Source: Agarilytica rhodophyticola
Lineage (GTDB): Bacteria; Pseudomonadota; Gammaproteobacteria; Pseudomonadales; Cellvibrionaceae
Assembly: GCF_002157225.2 (NCBI RefSeq)
Contig: NZ_CP020038.1
Span: forward strand, 3,812,501 to 3,876,500
Direction: 5' to 3'
Length of the DNA stretch: 64,000 nt
Part shown: positions 37,788 through 47,736 of the stretch, piece by piece
How positions within the stretch are numbered: position 1 is the first letter of the stretch
How the letters are laid out: the number at the start of each line of letters is the position of its first letter
Made by a program: the position numbers and the translations under genes
Notes under the pieces: model-generated
Database searches by the model: none
What the model was told of the DNA's origin: nothing
The model's input: the letters and a program-made list of their open reading frames with translations, nothing else

Positions 37788-39432
37788 TGACACTCAAGTC
37801 TCGGAAGAGTCCCCAACTAAAACCGCACATGTATCATCCATTCCGAGCGTCGCGCCGATTTGGTTTGTACCTATCGCAGCATTGCTAATTGCCGCCTGGC
37901 TGGCACTAAAAGCATGGCAAGAAACGGGGCCTACCTTAAATATTGTATTTGAAGATGCTGCGGGTATGGCAGTGGGGAAAACAGAGGTGCGCTATCGAGA
38001 GGTGGTGGTAGGAAAAGTGGTAGATATCAAGCTGGCGGATGACTACGAAAAAGTACAAGTAAAGGTCGATATGGATCCTCACATCGCCAGTCAGATTTCA
38101 AAGAACTCACGCTTTTGGGTGGTATCACCGCGAGTATCACTGGCTGGAGTATCAGGTCTCAACACCCTGCTTTCTGGGGTCTATATCGAAATGGACCCAG
38201 GCGATAGCGGCCAATTTGTCGATACTTTCGAAGGCCTCAGCCAGGCACCTGCCTTTCGCTCTTATGATAAAGGCACACAATATCGCTTAAATGCTAAAAA
38301 ACTAGGGTCTCTTGATGTAGGCTCACCGATCTATCATCGGGATGTAAAGGTCGGCTGGGTCACAAGTTATCAATTAATACCGGAAAAACAAAATGTACAA
38401 CTGCGTATTTTCATTGAGCACCCTTATGACGCATTGGTGAAAGATGCGAGCAATTTTTGGAATGTCAGTGGCTTTGGGCTCAACTTTGGCGCCGACGGTA
38501 TCGAAGCTAAGTTAGCCTCGGTTGCCTCTTTAGTTGCCGGCGGTCTAGAGTTTAGTAGTCCACCGGGTTTTAGCCAATCGCTTGAGCAATCTCAAGAAAA
38601 TAAAGAATTCTATTTATTCGAAGACAAAAAGGCGGTGCAAAATGGCTCCTATTCGGTGGCCTACCCCTACCTGCTGCGTTTTAATGGCTCTATCCGGGGA
38701 TTAAAAGTTGGCGCACCAGTAGAATTCAAAGGTATGCAAGTGGGTGAAGTGACCTCATTTTCCATCGATACTGACGAGGAAGAAAAAGCTCAAGGGGCAG
38801 ATATTGCGGTGAAAATCTCCATCCAACCTGAAAGAATTAATCGCCAACAGCTTATATCCTGGGAGGAGCTTGATGAACTATTGGGCAATTTAGTGAGCAA
38901 TGGTATGCGTGCTCAATTGAAAACTAGCAGTATTATTACCGGTGCCCTATTTGTCGACCTGGTACCTGGTTTAGAGGACAAACAAGATAAACTCGGACTT
39001 ATCAGCTCTGAAATTTACTCTGAAATACCAACGGCAGAAAGCCAGTATCAGCAGCTTTCCAATGAGGTAGCGTCGATCATTAAACAAATTAGTGCGTTCC
39101 CATTTGAAAGTGTGGGTAAAAATGTCGACCAAGGGCTGGCGAGAGTCAATACATTAATCGCGCAATTGCAACCAGAAAAAATAGGGAAAGATACGGCAGA
39201 AATTATCAGCAATCTGAAAACTGCTTCCCAGGGCCTAGATCAAGTCGTAGAAGATTTTGATGCGACCCTCAAAACAGTAGATCGAACAATATCTTCAGAT
39301 TCACGGGTATACAATGAAATGGTAAGAATGATGGAAGAAATTGCCGAGGCGGCAGACTCTTTTGAAAAATTGACGGATGAACTTAATCGACACCCCAACT
39401 CCCTGGTTGTGGGACGGGGAGCAAAAGAATGA
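37771..39432 (+). CDS. pqiB: MCE-domain lipid transport protein PqiB
   Basis: This 553-residue protein has a short cytosolic N-terminus, one transmembrane helix (about 25-45), three MCE/MlaD domains (about 55-150, 170-260, 295-400; compare GKTEVRYREVVVGKVVDI, GSPIYHRDVKVGWV, GAPVEFKGMQVGEV) and a long C-terminal helical region that forms the tube of PqiB hexamers. It should span the periplasm as a lipid conduit. The ATG at 37771 lies inside the end of pqiA; an upstream TTG at 37741 is less likely. It is the second gene of pqiABC, and its stop overlaps pqiC by four bases. Confidence 0.94.
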   Translation: MSQHNDDTQVSEESPTKTAHVSSIPSVAPIWFVPIAALLIAAWLALKAWQETGPTLNIVFEDAAGMAVGKTEVRYREVVVGKVVDIKLADDYEKVQVKVDMDPHIASQISKNSRFWVVSPRVSLAGVSGLNTLLSGVYIEMDPGDSGQFVDTFEGLSQAPAFRSYDKGTQYRLNAKKLGSLDVGSPIYHRDVKVGWVTSYQLIPEKQNVQLRIFIEHPYDALVKDASNFWNVSGFGLNFGADGIEAKLASVASLVAGGLEFSSPPGFSQSLEQSQENKEFYLFEDKKAVQNGSYSVAYPYLLRFNGSIRGLKVGAPVEFKGMQVGEVTSFSIDTDEEEKAQGADIAVKISIQPERINRQQLISWEELDELLGNLVSNGMRAQLKTSSIITGALFVDLVPGLEDKQDKLGLISSEIYSEIPTAESQYQQLSNEVASIIKQISAFPFESVGKNVDQGLARVNTLIAQLQPEKIGKDTAEIISNLKTASQGLDQVVEDFDATLKTVDRTISSDSRVYNEMVRMMEEIAEAADSFEKLTDELNRHPNSLVVGRGAKE

Positions 39433-40100
39433 TACAAGCCCTAAACCGTATAATGACTCTCTTGTTTCCCCCACTGGTAGCAAGTTTGCTTATCTCTTGT
39501 GCCAGCGAAGCCCCTACCTTTTATTATACCCTGCGCCCTATTGCGCCAAATATAAGCAAAAGTTACACAAGCGAAACACTAAGCACTGAAAAAACAGATA
39601 TTACTTCTAATATTAGCACTTCCGTTGGGATCGGCCCCATCACCTTTCCTGAATGGCTAGATCAAACGGCAGTAGTTAGTTATCAAAAGAATAACGTGTT
39701 AAAGGTTCCCTATTATCAAGTATGGGCAGGAGACCTTGAGCCAATGATACTCAATGTCTTGGCGGCTAATATTTCCAGTATGACAGGCCAACAAAAAGTT
39801 CTGCCCTTTCCTTGGGATAACCGCCATCGTCCGCACTATCAAATTCGCATCCATATCGAGGAGTTTGCAGGCACCTTAGGAGAACAAGCGCGCTTACAAG
39901 TAAAGTGGACACTGCTCGCCGATCAAGGCAAGACAGAGAAACTCTCGCGCGCAGAGGTTCTCAATATTAACTTGGACGACCCTCAGTATGATACCTATGT
40001 ACGAGCGTTAAACACGCTGATCAACGATTTTAGCCAGCAGCTGGCAGAAGAATTAAATGTATGGATTAAGCCTGTAAATAAACCTAAAACTAAATTGTAA
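39429..40100 (+). CDS. pqiC: PqiC/YmbA-type lipoprotein
   Basis: The 223-residue product is an outer-membrane lipoprotein (lipobox LISC, C24, followed by ASEAPT) of the ABC-type transport auxiliary/PqiC family. Typical segments are FYYTLRPI after the anchor, the VGIGPITFPEWLDQTAVV strand pair, and the VWAGDLEPMILNVL region. PqiC docks the PqiB needle at the outer membrane. The ATG overlaps the pqiB stop (ATGA) with GGAG seven bases upstream, so translation is coupled. Confidence 0.9.
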   Translation: MIQALNRIMTLLFPPLVASLLISCASEAPTFYYTLRPIAPNISKSYTSETLSTEKTDITSNISTSVGIGPITFPEWLDQTAVVSYQKNNVLKVPYYQVWAGDLEPMILNVLAANISSMTGQQKVLPFPWDNRHRPHYQIRIHIEEFAGTLGEQARLQVKWTLLADQGKTEKLSRAEVLNINLDDPQYDTYVRALNTLINDFSQQLAEELNVWIKPVNKPKTKL

Positions 40101-40118
40101 AGCAGAGGCTTGGATTTT

Positions 40119-40745
40119 ATGTCTGCTACGCTTATTTATTGTTACGATCCTATGTGCAGCTGGTGCTGGGCTTTTGCTCCCACATGGAAGTCATTAACAA
40201 GTGAAATACAGACGCTGGTTGAAAAAGGCGATCTAAAAATTATTTACCTGCTAGGTGGCTTAGCAGTAGATTCAGATCTACCTATGCCCGAACCCATGCA
40301 AGAAAAATTGCAAGCTATTTGGAAACATATTGAAACCGAAGTAGGCACAGAATTTAATCATGACTTTTGGCAAAGTTGCCAACCGAGGCGTTCGACTTAC
40401 CCCGCATGTCGTGCCTGCCTAGTCGCTCGAAGTGTAGAATTAGAAACTAAAATGGCGGAGCGGATTCAACATGCCTATTATTTACACGCAAAAAATCCTT
40501 CGGACATATCCACTTTAGTCGCTTGTGCGAAAGAAATAGGTATGGAGGAAGAGCACTTCTTAGCAGGTATGGATCAGGTAAAACAATCCCAGAAGCTTGA
40601 AAAAGAAATCCACCAAGCACGCCAACTGGGATTAAATTCGTTTCCATCTATTGCACTATTAAAACAAAATCAACTTAGCCATATCCCCATTCACTATAAT
40701 GATTACATCCCTATGTATGAGCATATTATTAAATCTTTAAAGTGA
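40119..40745 (+). CDS. Cytosolic DsbA-family thiol oxidoreductase-like protein
   Basis: The 208-residue protein begins with the thioredoxin-fold active site YDPMCSWCWAF (C13 and C16) directly at the N-terminus, with no signal peptide, then a helical insertion and the cis-proline region near FPSIALL. This is the cytosolic DsbA-like group related to FrnE, which handles thiol exchange inside the cell. The start is set at ATG 40119; the upstream TTG at 40110 is an alternative. It follows pqiC by 18 bp and may be co-transcribed. Its stop overlaps the stop of the convergent glutamate-synthase-like gene by nine bases. Confidence 0.88.
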   Translation: MSATLIYCYDPMCSWCWAFAPTWKSLTSEIQTLVEKGDLKIIYLLGGLAVDSDLPMPEPMQEKLQAIWKHIETEVGTEFNHDFWQSCQPRRSTYPACRACLVARSVELETKMAERIQHAYYLHAKNPSDISTLVACAKEIGMEEEHFLAGMDQVKQSQKLEKEIHQARQLGLNSFPSIALLKQNQLSHIPIHYNDYIPMYEHIIKSLK

Positions 40746-42263
40746 TTTAACAGCAATAAGATTTTGATCAATTTCAGGCACGGGATAAAGATCTGATAGC
40801 ATAGACGAACGGCCACTATTTTCTATTACTCGAACATGATGACGACTTAAAGCACGTGGTTGCTTAACACCACAGGAGTGCGCGATTAGGCCGACACCAT
40901 AGACAATTTTCTTAGCGTAGTTGGCAACGCGGACAGCTTTTTCTTCGGCAACTAAGCCTCGTTGTAAATCTTTTTTATGGGTAGTAATACCTGTGGGGCA
41001 GGTATTTTTATTGCATTGCAACGCCTGAATACATCCTAGGGAGAACATAAATCCTCGAGCAGAAACACAGAAGTCCGCCCCAACACTCAATGCCCACGCA
41101 ACCTTACCAGGTGTAATTAATTTACCAGAGGCAATAAATTTGATTCTATCTCGTAAACCATAGCGGGTGATGATATCAATCACTAAAGGTAAGCTTTCTT
41201 TAATATTCATCCCCACATAATCCATTAGTGGTTGAGGGGCCGCACCAGTGCCGCCATCAGCGCTATCAATAGTAATAAAGTCCGGCGCGGATTTAGCTCC
41301 ACGACGGAGGATTGCTGCACACAAATCATCAAAAAAACGCAAACTGCCAACCACCATTTTAAAGCCAACAGGCTTGCCAGTTACATCTCGGACACGATTT
41401 ATCATATTCAATAAATCGTCAACATTATGAATATCGCGATGACCATTGGGGCTAATGGAATCCTGCCCTACATGAATGCCGCGAATATCTGCAATTTCCT
41501 TAGTGACTTTACCGCCAGGAAGAATACCGCCTTTACCAGGCTTTGCACCTTGGCTCATTTTAATCTCAAACATCTTAACTTGTTCATGACTGGCAACAGC
41601 TTTGAGTTTGTCATCGCTGAGATTGCCGTCTTTATCGCGAACACCATATTTCGCCGTGCCAATTTGATAAACGAGATCGCAACCCCCTTGTAGATGATAT
41701 GGCGAAAGTCCTCCCTCCCCTGTATTCATCCATATCCCCGCCTCTTTTGCACCTTTAGATAAGGCTGTTACAGCTGGGCGAGAAATGGCACCATAACTCA
41801 TACCGGAAATATTGAGTATGGAACTTGTAGTGAAGGGTTGTTGTGCAGAATCACCACCGATGGTAATCGGCTGTGGATCAACGGCTTCTTCATCTAAAGT
41901 AGGAAAAGGACAGTTAAGAAAAATGACATCACCTTCATTATCCAAGGGACGTGTGGAACCAAAGGCAATGGTGGTATCCACCTTCTTTGCCGCTCGATAC
42001 GCCCATGAACGCTCGGCACGATTAAAGGGCAATTCCTCTCTATCCATAGCAAAAAAGTATTGCCGAAAAAATTCACCCAAGTGCTCAAAGACATATCTAA
42101 AACGCCCCACTACAGGATAATTGCGGCGGATAGTTTGTTTAGTTTGCGTGACATCAATAATATAAATGATCACAAGGTACAAGATCCCTAAACCTATAAC
42201 AAACAACAAAGTTAAAGCACTCCATTCAATAACATTTGCCGCAATAGTATGTAATAAATCCAC
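40737..42263 (-). CDS. FMN-binding glutamate synthase-domain protein, membrane-anchored
   Basis: This 508-residue protein has an N-terminal transmembrane helix (about 15-35) and a TIM-barrel related to the FMN/Fe-S half of glutamate synthase (GltB C-terminal synthase domain). Visible blocks are SFGSTRPL-like IAFGSTRPLDN, GEGGLSPYHLQGG, GKGGILPGGKV, SPNGHRDIHNVDDLL, the SADGGTGAAPQPL phosphate loop and CNKNTCPTGI, the cysteine cluster segment. It lacks the glutaminase domain of GltB, so it is not a complete GOGAT; stand-alone members of this family are of uncertain reaction. The start codon is GTG. It is the last gene of the ALDH/ThDP-enzyme operon, 38 bp after its neighbour. Confidence 0.88.
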   Translation of the reverse strand: MDLLHTIAANVIEWSALTLLFVIGLGILYLVIIYIIDVTQTKQTIRRNYPVVGRFRYVFEHLGEFFRQYFFAMDREELPFNRAERSWAYRAAKKVDTTIAFGSTRPLDNEGDVIFLNCPFPTLDEEAVDPQPITIGGDSAQQPFTTSSILNISGMSYGAISRPAVTALSKGAKEAGIWMNTGEGGLSPYHLQGGCDLVYQIGTAKYGVRDKDGNLSDDKLKAVASHEQVKMFEIKMSQGAKPGKGGILPGGKVTKEIADIRGIHVGQDSISPNGHRDIHNVDDLLNMINRVRDVTGKPVGFKMVVGSLRFFDDLCAAILRRGAKSAPDFITIDSADGGTGAAPQPLMDYVGMNIKESLPLVIDIITRYGLRDRIKFIASGKLITPGKVAWALSVGADFCVSARGFMFSLGCIQALQCNKNTCPTGITTHKKDLQRGLVAEEKAVRVANYAKKIVYGVGLIAHSCGVKQPRALSRHHVRVIENSGRSSMLSDLYPVPEIDQNLIAVKSL

Positions 42264-42301
42264 TGTTCTTCTTTCCCCCTAAGTATTATTTGTCTTGTCT
42301 G

Positions 42302-43951
42302 CTATATCGAACAAGATAACTCACCTAAACGGGCGGTTAACTTTTTATTTTCATCGTAATCAATAGGAATAACGATAAGGCTTGGGCCTTTATGATCAAT
42401 AGCGTTTTGCATAGCTTGCTGCAAATCTTTACTATTGGGCACTGCCTGATACTGCCACGCAAACGCCTTGGCCAATGCTTCCCAGTCGGGGTTGTTAAAG
42501 GATAAATCCGTGTGTTTACCAAACTGCGCCCATTGTTTCCAAGCAATTAAACCGTAAGCATTATCTTCCCACACCATCATAGTGATATTGGAATTCAGTC
42601 GAGTTGCCGTTTCCATTTCTTGCACATTCATCATAAATCCAGCATCACCGGCGATACCCATAATTTTCCTGTCAGGGTCAACTAAACTTGCAGCAATCGC
42701 GCCCGGTAAAGCAAAGCCCATAGAACAAAAGCCATTGGGAATCAGACAACCATTAGGGGTTTTGCAATGATAATGGCGAGCAATCCACATCTTGTGCGCA
42801 CCCACATCAGATAACAGCAAACCGTCATCGCCATATATTTTTTGCACTTCGAGTAATACTTTTTGCGGTTTAATCGTGCCTTCAGTTTCTTCATTTTCGA
42901 AATTATCAATTTCGCTTTTCATATCAGCGCGAGTTGCTTGCTGTTGCCCCAGGTCAAAATCTGTTTCAATATCTTCAAACTCATGAACTAAAGCACTGAG
43001 CGAATGTGCAATGTCACCCACAAGTTCTATCTCTGGGTGATAATGTTTATCTACTTCGGCGGGAGTAAAATCTATATGGATGATGGACTTATTGCCCTCA
43101 GCATTCCACAGTTTAGGGTGGTACTCCACCATGTCAAAGCCAATTGATATCACCAGATCGGCCGCATCAATTGCACAAGTTCCAATATCTTTTGCGCCAA
43201 GACCAATCGTGTAGAGACAGTAAGGCTTATCATAATCAACAGCACCTTTTGCCATAAAGGTATTCAGCACACCAATACCTGTGTCGTCACAGAACTTACG
43301 TAAGTATTCAGAAGCACGTTTTCTCACGCAACCGTTACCTGCCAAAATAACCGGCCTCTTCGCTTGTCTAATTTTCTCGACTGCCGCTGCAATCATTTCT
43401 TGACCTGCAACAGGTCTGCGAAAACGAATAGGCTTCATTGGTAATGCTGGCGTATCATGCTCGGCCACATCTTCGGGTAACTCGATAAGTACCGCACCAG
43501 GTTTTTCACTTCTGGCAATGCGCACAGATTTGCGCACAATCTCAGGAATGGTATCCGGATGAACAATGGTTGATGCCCATTTAGTGACTGGCTCAAACAT
43601 TTTCACCACATCCATAATTTGGTGAGACTCCTTATGTAAACGAGATGTGCTACCCTGCCCGGTAATCACCAGCATCGGTGCCCTATCCATATTGGCATCG
43701 GCAACACCGGTAATAAGATTAGTTGCGCCTGGGCCTAGAGTACCCAAACATGCAGCGGGGCTTCCGGTTAGACGCCCATATATCTCTGCCATAAATGCTG
43801 CACCTTGCTCGTGTCTTGTCAATACAAATCGAATATCGTCAGAAGACTCTAAGCTCATCATAAAATCGGCGTTTTCCTCACCGGGCACTCCGAAGATATA
43901 TTCAATGCCCTCTTCCTCAAGACACTTGACCATTAAATCTGAAGCTTTCAT
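42302..43951 (-). CDS. Thiamine-diphosphate enzyme, acetolactate synthase-like
   Basis: The 549-residue protein belongs to the POX/ALS family of ThDP enzymes. E48 in RHEQGAAFMAE is the cofactor-activating glutamate. The GDAGFMMN motif near 436, with the matching WEDNAYG about 25 residues later, is the magnesium-ThDP binding site, and the middle FAD/DHS-like domain includes the PVILAGNGCVRK strand. It is most like catabolic acetolactate synthases (pyruvate to 2-acetolactate), which need no regulatory subunit; no ilvH-like gene is adjacent. Its position between an aldehyde dehydrogenase and a glutamate-synthase-domain gene suggests a different 2-oxoacid or aldehyde substrate, which cannot be settled here. 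GGAG lies seven bases before the ATG. Confidence 0.88.
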   Translation of the reverse strand: MKASDLMVKCLEEEGIEYIFGVPGEENADFMMSLESSDDIRFVLTRHEQGAAFMAEIYGRLTGSPAACLGTLGPGATNLITGVADANMDRAPMLVITGQGSTSRLHKESHQIMDVVKMFEPVTKWASTIVHPDTIPEIVRKSVRIARSEKPGAVLIELPEDVAEHDTPALPMKPIRFRRPVAGQEMIAAAVEKIRQAKRPVILAGNGCVRKRASEYLRKFCDDTGIGVLNTFMAKGAVDYDKPYCLYTIGLGAKDIGTCAIDAADLVISIGFDMVEYHPKLWNAEGNKSIIHIDFTPAEVDKHYHPEIELVGDIAHSLSALVHEFEDIETDFDLGQQQATRADMKSEIDNFENEETEGTIKPQKVLLEVQKIYGDDGLLLSDVGAHKMWIARHYHCKTPNGCLIPNGFCSMGFALPGAIAASLVDPDRKIMGIAGDAGFMMNVQEMETATRLNSNITMMVWEDNAYGLIAWKQWAQFGKHTDLSFNNPDWEALAKAFAWQYQAVPNSKDLQQAMQNAIDHKGPSLIVIPIDYDENKKLTARLGELSCSI

Positions 43952-43986
43952 GTTGTTTCTCCGAATCTGTTTTTATTTGAGAATAT

Positions 43987-45378
43987 TTACTTGAGTACTA
44001 ACATTTTTTCGTATTGCATATCATGGATAGTATAGGGAATTCCGCCAACTCCTAGTCCCGAGTGTTTGAGTCCAGCAAATGGCATGACATCATCACGAAA
44101 AGCCGTATGGTCATTCACCATCACTGCCGACGCTTCGATGCCATTATAAGCTTGCGTAACTTCACCGAGATTTTCTGAAAAGATTGACGCCTGGAAAGCA
44201 AACTTTTCATGATTACATGCAGCAATAGCCTCATCTAAGGTATCGTAGCTGTATAGACAAACTACTGGGCCAAAGATTTCTTGGTTACTCACTTTCGCAT
44301 CCGTCGCAGGATTAACTAGTATTGTCGGCTGGTAGTAATGCTCGTCAATCACTTCACCGCCGAGAACGCACTCAGCACCTTCATTAATAGCTTCTTGTAC
44401 CCATGAGTGAATGCGAGTGACTTCACTGCTTCGTATTAAAGGCCCGACATCTGTCTCAGGTTCCAATGCATCGCCTACCTTTAAAGTTGCGGCCTTTTCT
44501 TTAAGTTTAGTTATAAATGTGTCGAGCACTGAGGCATGTACATAAATCCGTTGAGTTGACACACACACTTGCCCGGCGTGGTAAAAACCTCCTTTAGCAA
44601 TGGCTGTAACGGCGCTATCAAGATCAGCATTTTGGCTGACAATTGCTGGCGCAATTCCGCCATGCTCAAGTGCACAGCGTACACCAGGTTTTAACTGTGA
44701 TCGCAACATCCAACCGACTCGTGCCGAGCCAATAAAGCTGAAAAATGCGATTTTTTCACTGGTAACAAGCTCACCTGCAATATCTAAATTGGCAGGCACA
44801 ACGGCTTGAATATAATCCAGAGGAATGCCGACCTCATGCATACTTTCAACCAGTAGCTTACAGGACATAGGTGTATCAGAAGCCGGCTTAACAAGACAGG
44901 GGCAGCCAGTAGCAAACGCGGGTATTATTTGATGAATAATAAGATTCAGCGGATGGTTGAAAGCACTGAATGCCAGCACTACCCCAATGGGAAATACTTG
45001 CGTATTGGCCATACGATTTGCAGAACTCAGCTGATAGCCAAGAGGAATGGAAGAGCCTGTGTGCTTGGCTACTGTGCTAATTGCCAGCTGGATACCATGG
45101 ACAGCACGATCAAACTCAACTTGTGAATCACGCCAGGGTTTACCACCTTCTTTTACCATCGTAGAAATAAAATCTTCTCTACGTGAGACTAGATGTGCCG
45201 CGAGTTTCTCCAGCAGGCTTATACGTGTATGCAATGGTAAATGACGAGTACTGTCTTTATGTAATTGCCATGCACGATCAAGTTTCAAGAGCGCTGATTC
45301 TTTAGAGTCGGTGTTAATAGATGCTATTGTCTCTCCAGTAGATGGATTAATAACATCTAATGTGCTTGAGTCAGTCAT
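43987..45378 (-). CDS. NAD(P)-dependent aldehyde dehydrogenase
   Basis: This 463-residue ALDH has both catalytic residues at the canonical spacing: general base E238 in CALEHGG and nucleophile C272 in HAGQVCVSTQ. The Rossmann segment LVKPASDTPMS and FSFIGSARVG bind the cofactor, and EIFGPVV near 365 closes the active site. Length and the MVKEGGKPWRDS block fit the succinate-semialdehyde/lactaldehyde/glyceraldehyde branch. The substrate is unknown. It is the first gene of the three-gene operon, 35 bp before the ThDP enzyme gene, with AGAGA upstream of the ATG. Confidence 0.92.
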   Translation of the reverse strand: MTDSSTLDVINPSTGETIASINTDSKESALLKLDRAWQLHKDSTRHLPLHTRISLLEKLAAHLVSRREDFISTMVKEGGKPWRDSQVEFDRAVHGIQLAISTVAKHTGSSIPLGYQLSSANRMANTQVFPIGVVLAFSAFNHPLNLIIHQIIPAFATGCPCLVKPASDTPMSCKLLVESMHEVGIPLDYIQAVVPANLDIAGELVTSEKIAFFSFIGSARVGWMLRSQLKPGVRCALEHGGIAPAIVSQNADLDSAVTAIAKGGFYHAGQVCVSTQRIYVHASVLDTFITKLKEKAATLKVGDALEPETDVGPLIRSSEVTRIHSWVQEAINEGAECVLGGEVIDEHYYQPTILVNPATDAKVSNQEIFGPVVCLYSYDTLDEAIAACNHEKFAFQASIFSENLGEVTQAYNGIEASAVMVNDHTAFRDDVMPFAGLKHSGLGVGGIPYTIHDMQYEKMLVLK

Positions 45379-46260
45379 ATATGTGTTCTCTGTAAGGGTC
45401 TGTAGACAAGCTCGCGTATTATCACTGGGCAGGGCCTGGGAAAATTTTCTTTTGTAATGTCCTTAAATATTTAAAATCTTAGTGAAGAAAACTACAAAAA
45501 GAAAGTATGGCGCAATATTTGCGGATAAAAACCAATAGCCTTTGCCAAGGCCAAATATTTTCGATGCTTGTGTCATAGCAATATATCGGTCGGGTAGACA
45601 AGTTTTTATTATTGGCTATTCGTTACTGCTAACCATCACATACCCAAGTTTATCACCTCTTCTATTCTATGGATGTATGAACCCGCATAGCAGCTATTTG
45701 CTATGTGCCATAGTGAAACATTGGGACATCGATTTATTATCAAAGTTCGCGTTAAGCTGTTATCTCGTGGATTTAATAATATTGCTTTCGACTCTGATCT
45801 TAATGACAACCCCTGTTATATACTAAGTACCTGCAGCTAAGCTTCGCTCTAGACGCCATCTACTCAGCTTGATAGACGTTAAAACTCTAGCCTTATAATG
45901 GGATGTAAGATGTTCTCTTTGAATGAAAGTATGGCACAAATTACAACCAATTCTGCTTTTTATTTGATAGATGTTAAGTTTGAAAATAGTATTCTTTTTA
46001 AAGTTGAGTCACGCTAAAGAATTGTGTTTTTTTTATCCATTCTTTGAATTTATCAATAGCACGTATAAAGTGACTAAATCAAAAAGCTGTCAATGAAAAG
46101 TTAAGAGCCTACTCGCCTGATATCCCTTTAGTCTCCATTTCAGTCGTGTTCATGATTTTCAAATAAACTAACCGAACACATTAACAATGTATACTTTTAT
46201 TCTCTTACTTAAAAAAGCCAAAACCCACCTGCAACACAGGAGGGTTTTATTGACAAGCTA
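45379..46260. other. Intergenic region
   Basis: About 880 bp. A 94-codon frame at 45542-45826 starts with TTG, lacks a ribosome site and has no family features, so it is not called. Only the terminator at 46220-46248 is supported. Confidence 0.55.
46220..46248 (-). terminator. Rho-independent terminator of PLC-like gene
   Basis: AAAACCCACCTG and CAGGAGGGTTTT form a stem with one A-A mismatch and a five-base loop, 12 bp after the stop of the minus-strand PLC-like gene, with a T-run on that strand. Confidence 0.8.
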
Positions 46261-47463
46261 TTATTTTCGGGTTGCTGTAATATCAACAACAAATGTTTTT
46301 CCACTGTTACCTGCGTAATTATTTAATGAAATTACATTAGGCGAAAAATTGTAGTCAGGGTGGGAAACAATGATAGATCTTTTTTCTCCTGCGGCAGCTG
46401 GAGCAGAATAAAACCGATGCCAACGGGCCTCCCTACCTTCATGAGATACTTTCTTTCGATCTCGCCAACGACCATTCTCCCAAATACCTGTTTCTATACG
46501 AATATCATCTAGGCCGCGGCCATTAATTTTTATTGAGCCTCGAACTTCGTTCCAAGTATTCACCTCTTCTATCTGGCGCATCGGTAAGCGATCATTAGAA
46601 AGGTTATGGAAGTCAACCGCAACACTTGGCCGATGACCAAACATCCACCAAGCGGTTCTCGCTTTTGCAAGCACAGTTGCGTTAGCATCGCGAGATTTAT
46701 TTCGATCACCATTATAAGTCGGTGCATCGCCAGCGAAATGGTTTATGGTCATAATAGTTTTATGTTTAATACCTCTATGTACAGTGAATTTATCACTATT
46801 GAAAAGTTGATTTGCCTGCGAAGCACGGTAGGGATTTTGCACAGTGTGACCAAATTCATAACGGTATAAGTCGCTGCCATAATTAGTCTCAGTAAAGATA
46901 ACAAGCTGCTTTTTTTGGTCGAGCATTTCACGAATTGTGGGATATACATCAGAACCTGATCCCACTGGTCGACCATCGCTAATAAAATTATTGTGTTGAT
47001 AAATATATGAACCAAGGTTTTTGTAGCCGGAACGACGACCTTTAAATATATCCTCCAACCCCGACAAACCTAAATTTGGCCCACTTTGGATGTGTAAAGT
47101 AACAATATCGTTAGGATGTCGGCTAATCCAATTATATAAAATATGATTAAAGTCTTCGCCGTCCATCATACATGTATTAGTTGGGCCATGCTTCAGGCGA
47201 TATTTATCATGCACGCGGTAAATATCTACCATAAAAGATCGCACCCCATCTTCTAATTGACGCTGCATACCTCGATCTTGATCGCTTCCACCAAAGCAAA
47301 AAATACCGGGGCCATCCACCCTATTATTATTGGCATTGTGGTTAATCAACCAACTGACTTCATCAAACCTCTTACCTTCATCAAAAGTCGAAGACCATTG
47401 TGCAACTACAGGTACTGCATATAAAGCACTTAAGATTGTCGCCATAATTACTTTCTTCATCAT
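46261..47463 (-). CDS. Secreted PI-PLC X-domain-like phosphodiesterase
   Basis: The 400-residue product has a signal peptide (about 1-21, ending PVVAQ). Its N-terminal half is a PLC-like TIM barrel: H42 in LINHNANNN, the QRQLEDGVRSFMVDIYR strand with R75 and D80, and the second histidine H92 in LKHGP, the two acid-base histidines of PI-PLC-type enzymes. No eukaryotic calcium-binding residues are obvious, consistent with bacterial metal-independent members. The C-terminal 120 residues form a separate beta-rich domain (GSIKINGRGLDDIRIET). It would act on phosphoinositides or GPI-like glycolipids outside the cell. The gene is monocistronic with its own terminator. Confidence 0.82.
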   Translation of the reverse strand: MMKKVIMATILSALYAVPVVAQWSSTFDEGKRFDEVSWLINHNANNNRVDGPGIFCFGGSDQDRGMQRQLEDGVRSFMVDIYRVHDKYRLKHGPTNTCMMDGEDFNHILYNWISRHPNDIVTLHIQSGPNLGLSGLEDIFKGRRSGYKNLGSYIYQHNNFISDGRPVGSGSDVYPTIREMLDQKKQLVIFTETNYGSDLYRYEFGHTVQNPYRASQANQLFNSDKFTVHRGIKHKTIMTINHFAGDAPTYNGDRNKSRDANATVLAKARTAWWMFGHRPSVAVDFHNLSNDRLPMRQIEEVNTWNEVRGSIKINGRGLDDIRIETGIWENGRWRDRKKVSHEGREARWHRFYSAPAAAGEKRSIIVSHPDYNFSPNVISLNNYAGNSGKTFVVDITATRK

Positions 47464-47532
47464 TACAAGTCTCTTACGTTTAAGGGTTTATATAAGTTCT
47501 TGCATACAACAAAGGCAGTATAAAATAGCAAT

Positions 47533-47570
47533 AAGTCAATAATTTAATGTTTACATTAAATTATTGACTT
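47533..47570. repeat. Perfect 18-bp inverted repeat
   Basis: AAGTCAATAATTTAATGT and its exact complement are separated by two T bases, 70 bp upstream of the PLC-like start codon. No U-tract follows on either strand, so an operator or cruciform-type site is likelier than a terminator. The binding factor is unknown. Confidence 0.75.
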
Positions 47571-47736
47571 GCTACAAGGAGTGTCGAAGAAGTAACGACG
47601 CTTAACTACACCACAAGAAAATTCTTATCTATGTACATAGTGATAAAGACAAGGGTATTAAAGTTAAAACGAAGAGTGGCTGCAGGAATGTACTGTATTG
47701 AAGCAGAGCACGACCACGGAGGTGCAGTTTTTATTG

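Noticed and set aside
45542-45826. 94-codon frame in the intergenic region
   Set aside because: TTG start, no ribosome site, no family features; hydrophobic composition is typical of random AT-rich sequence.
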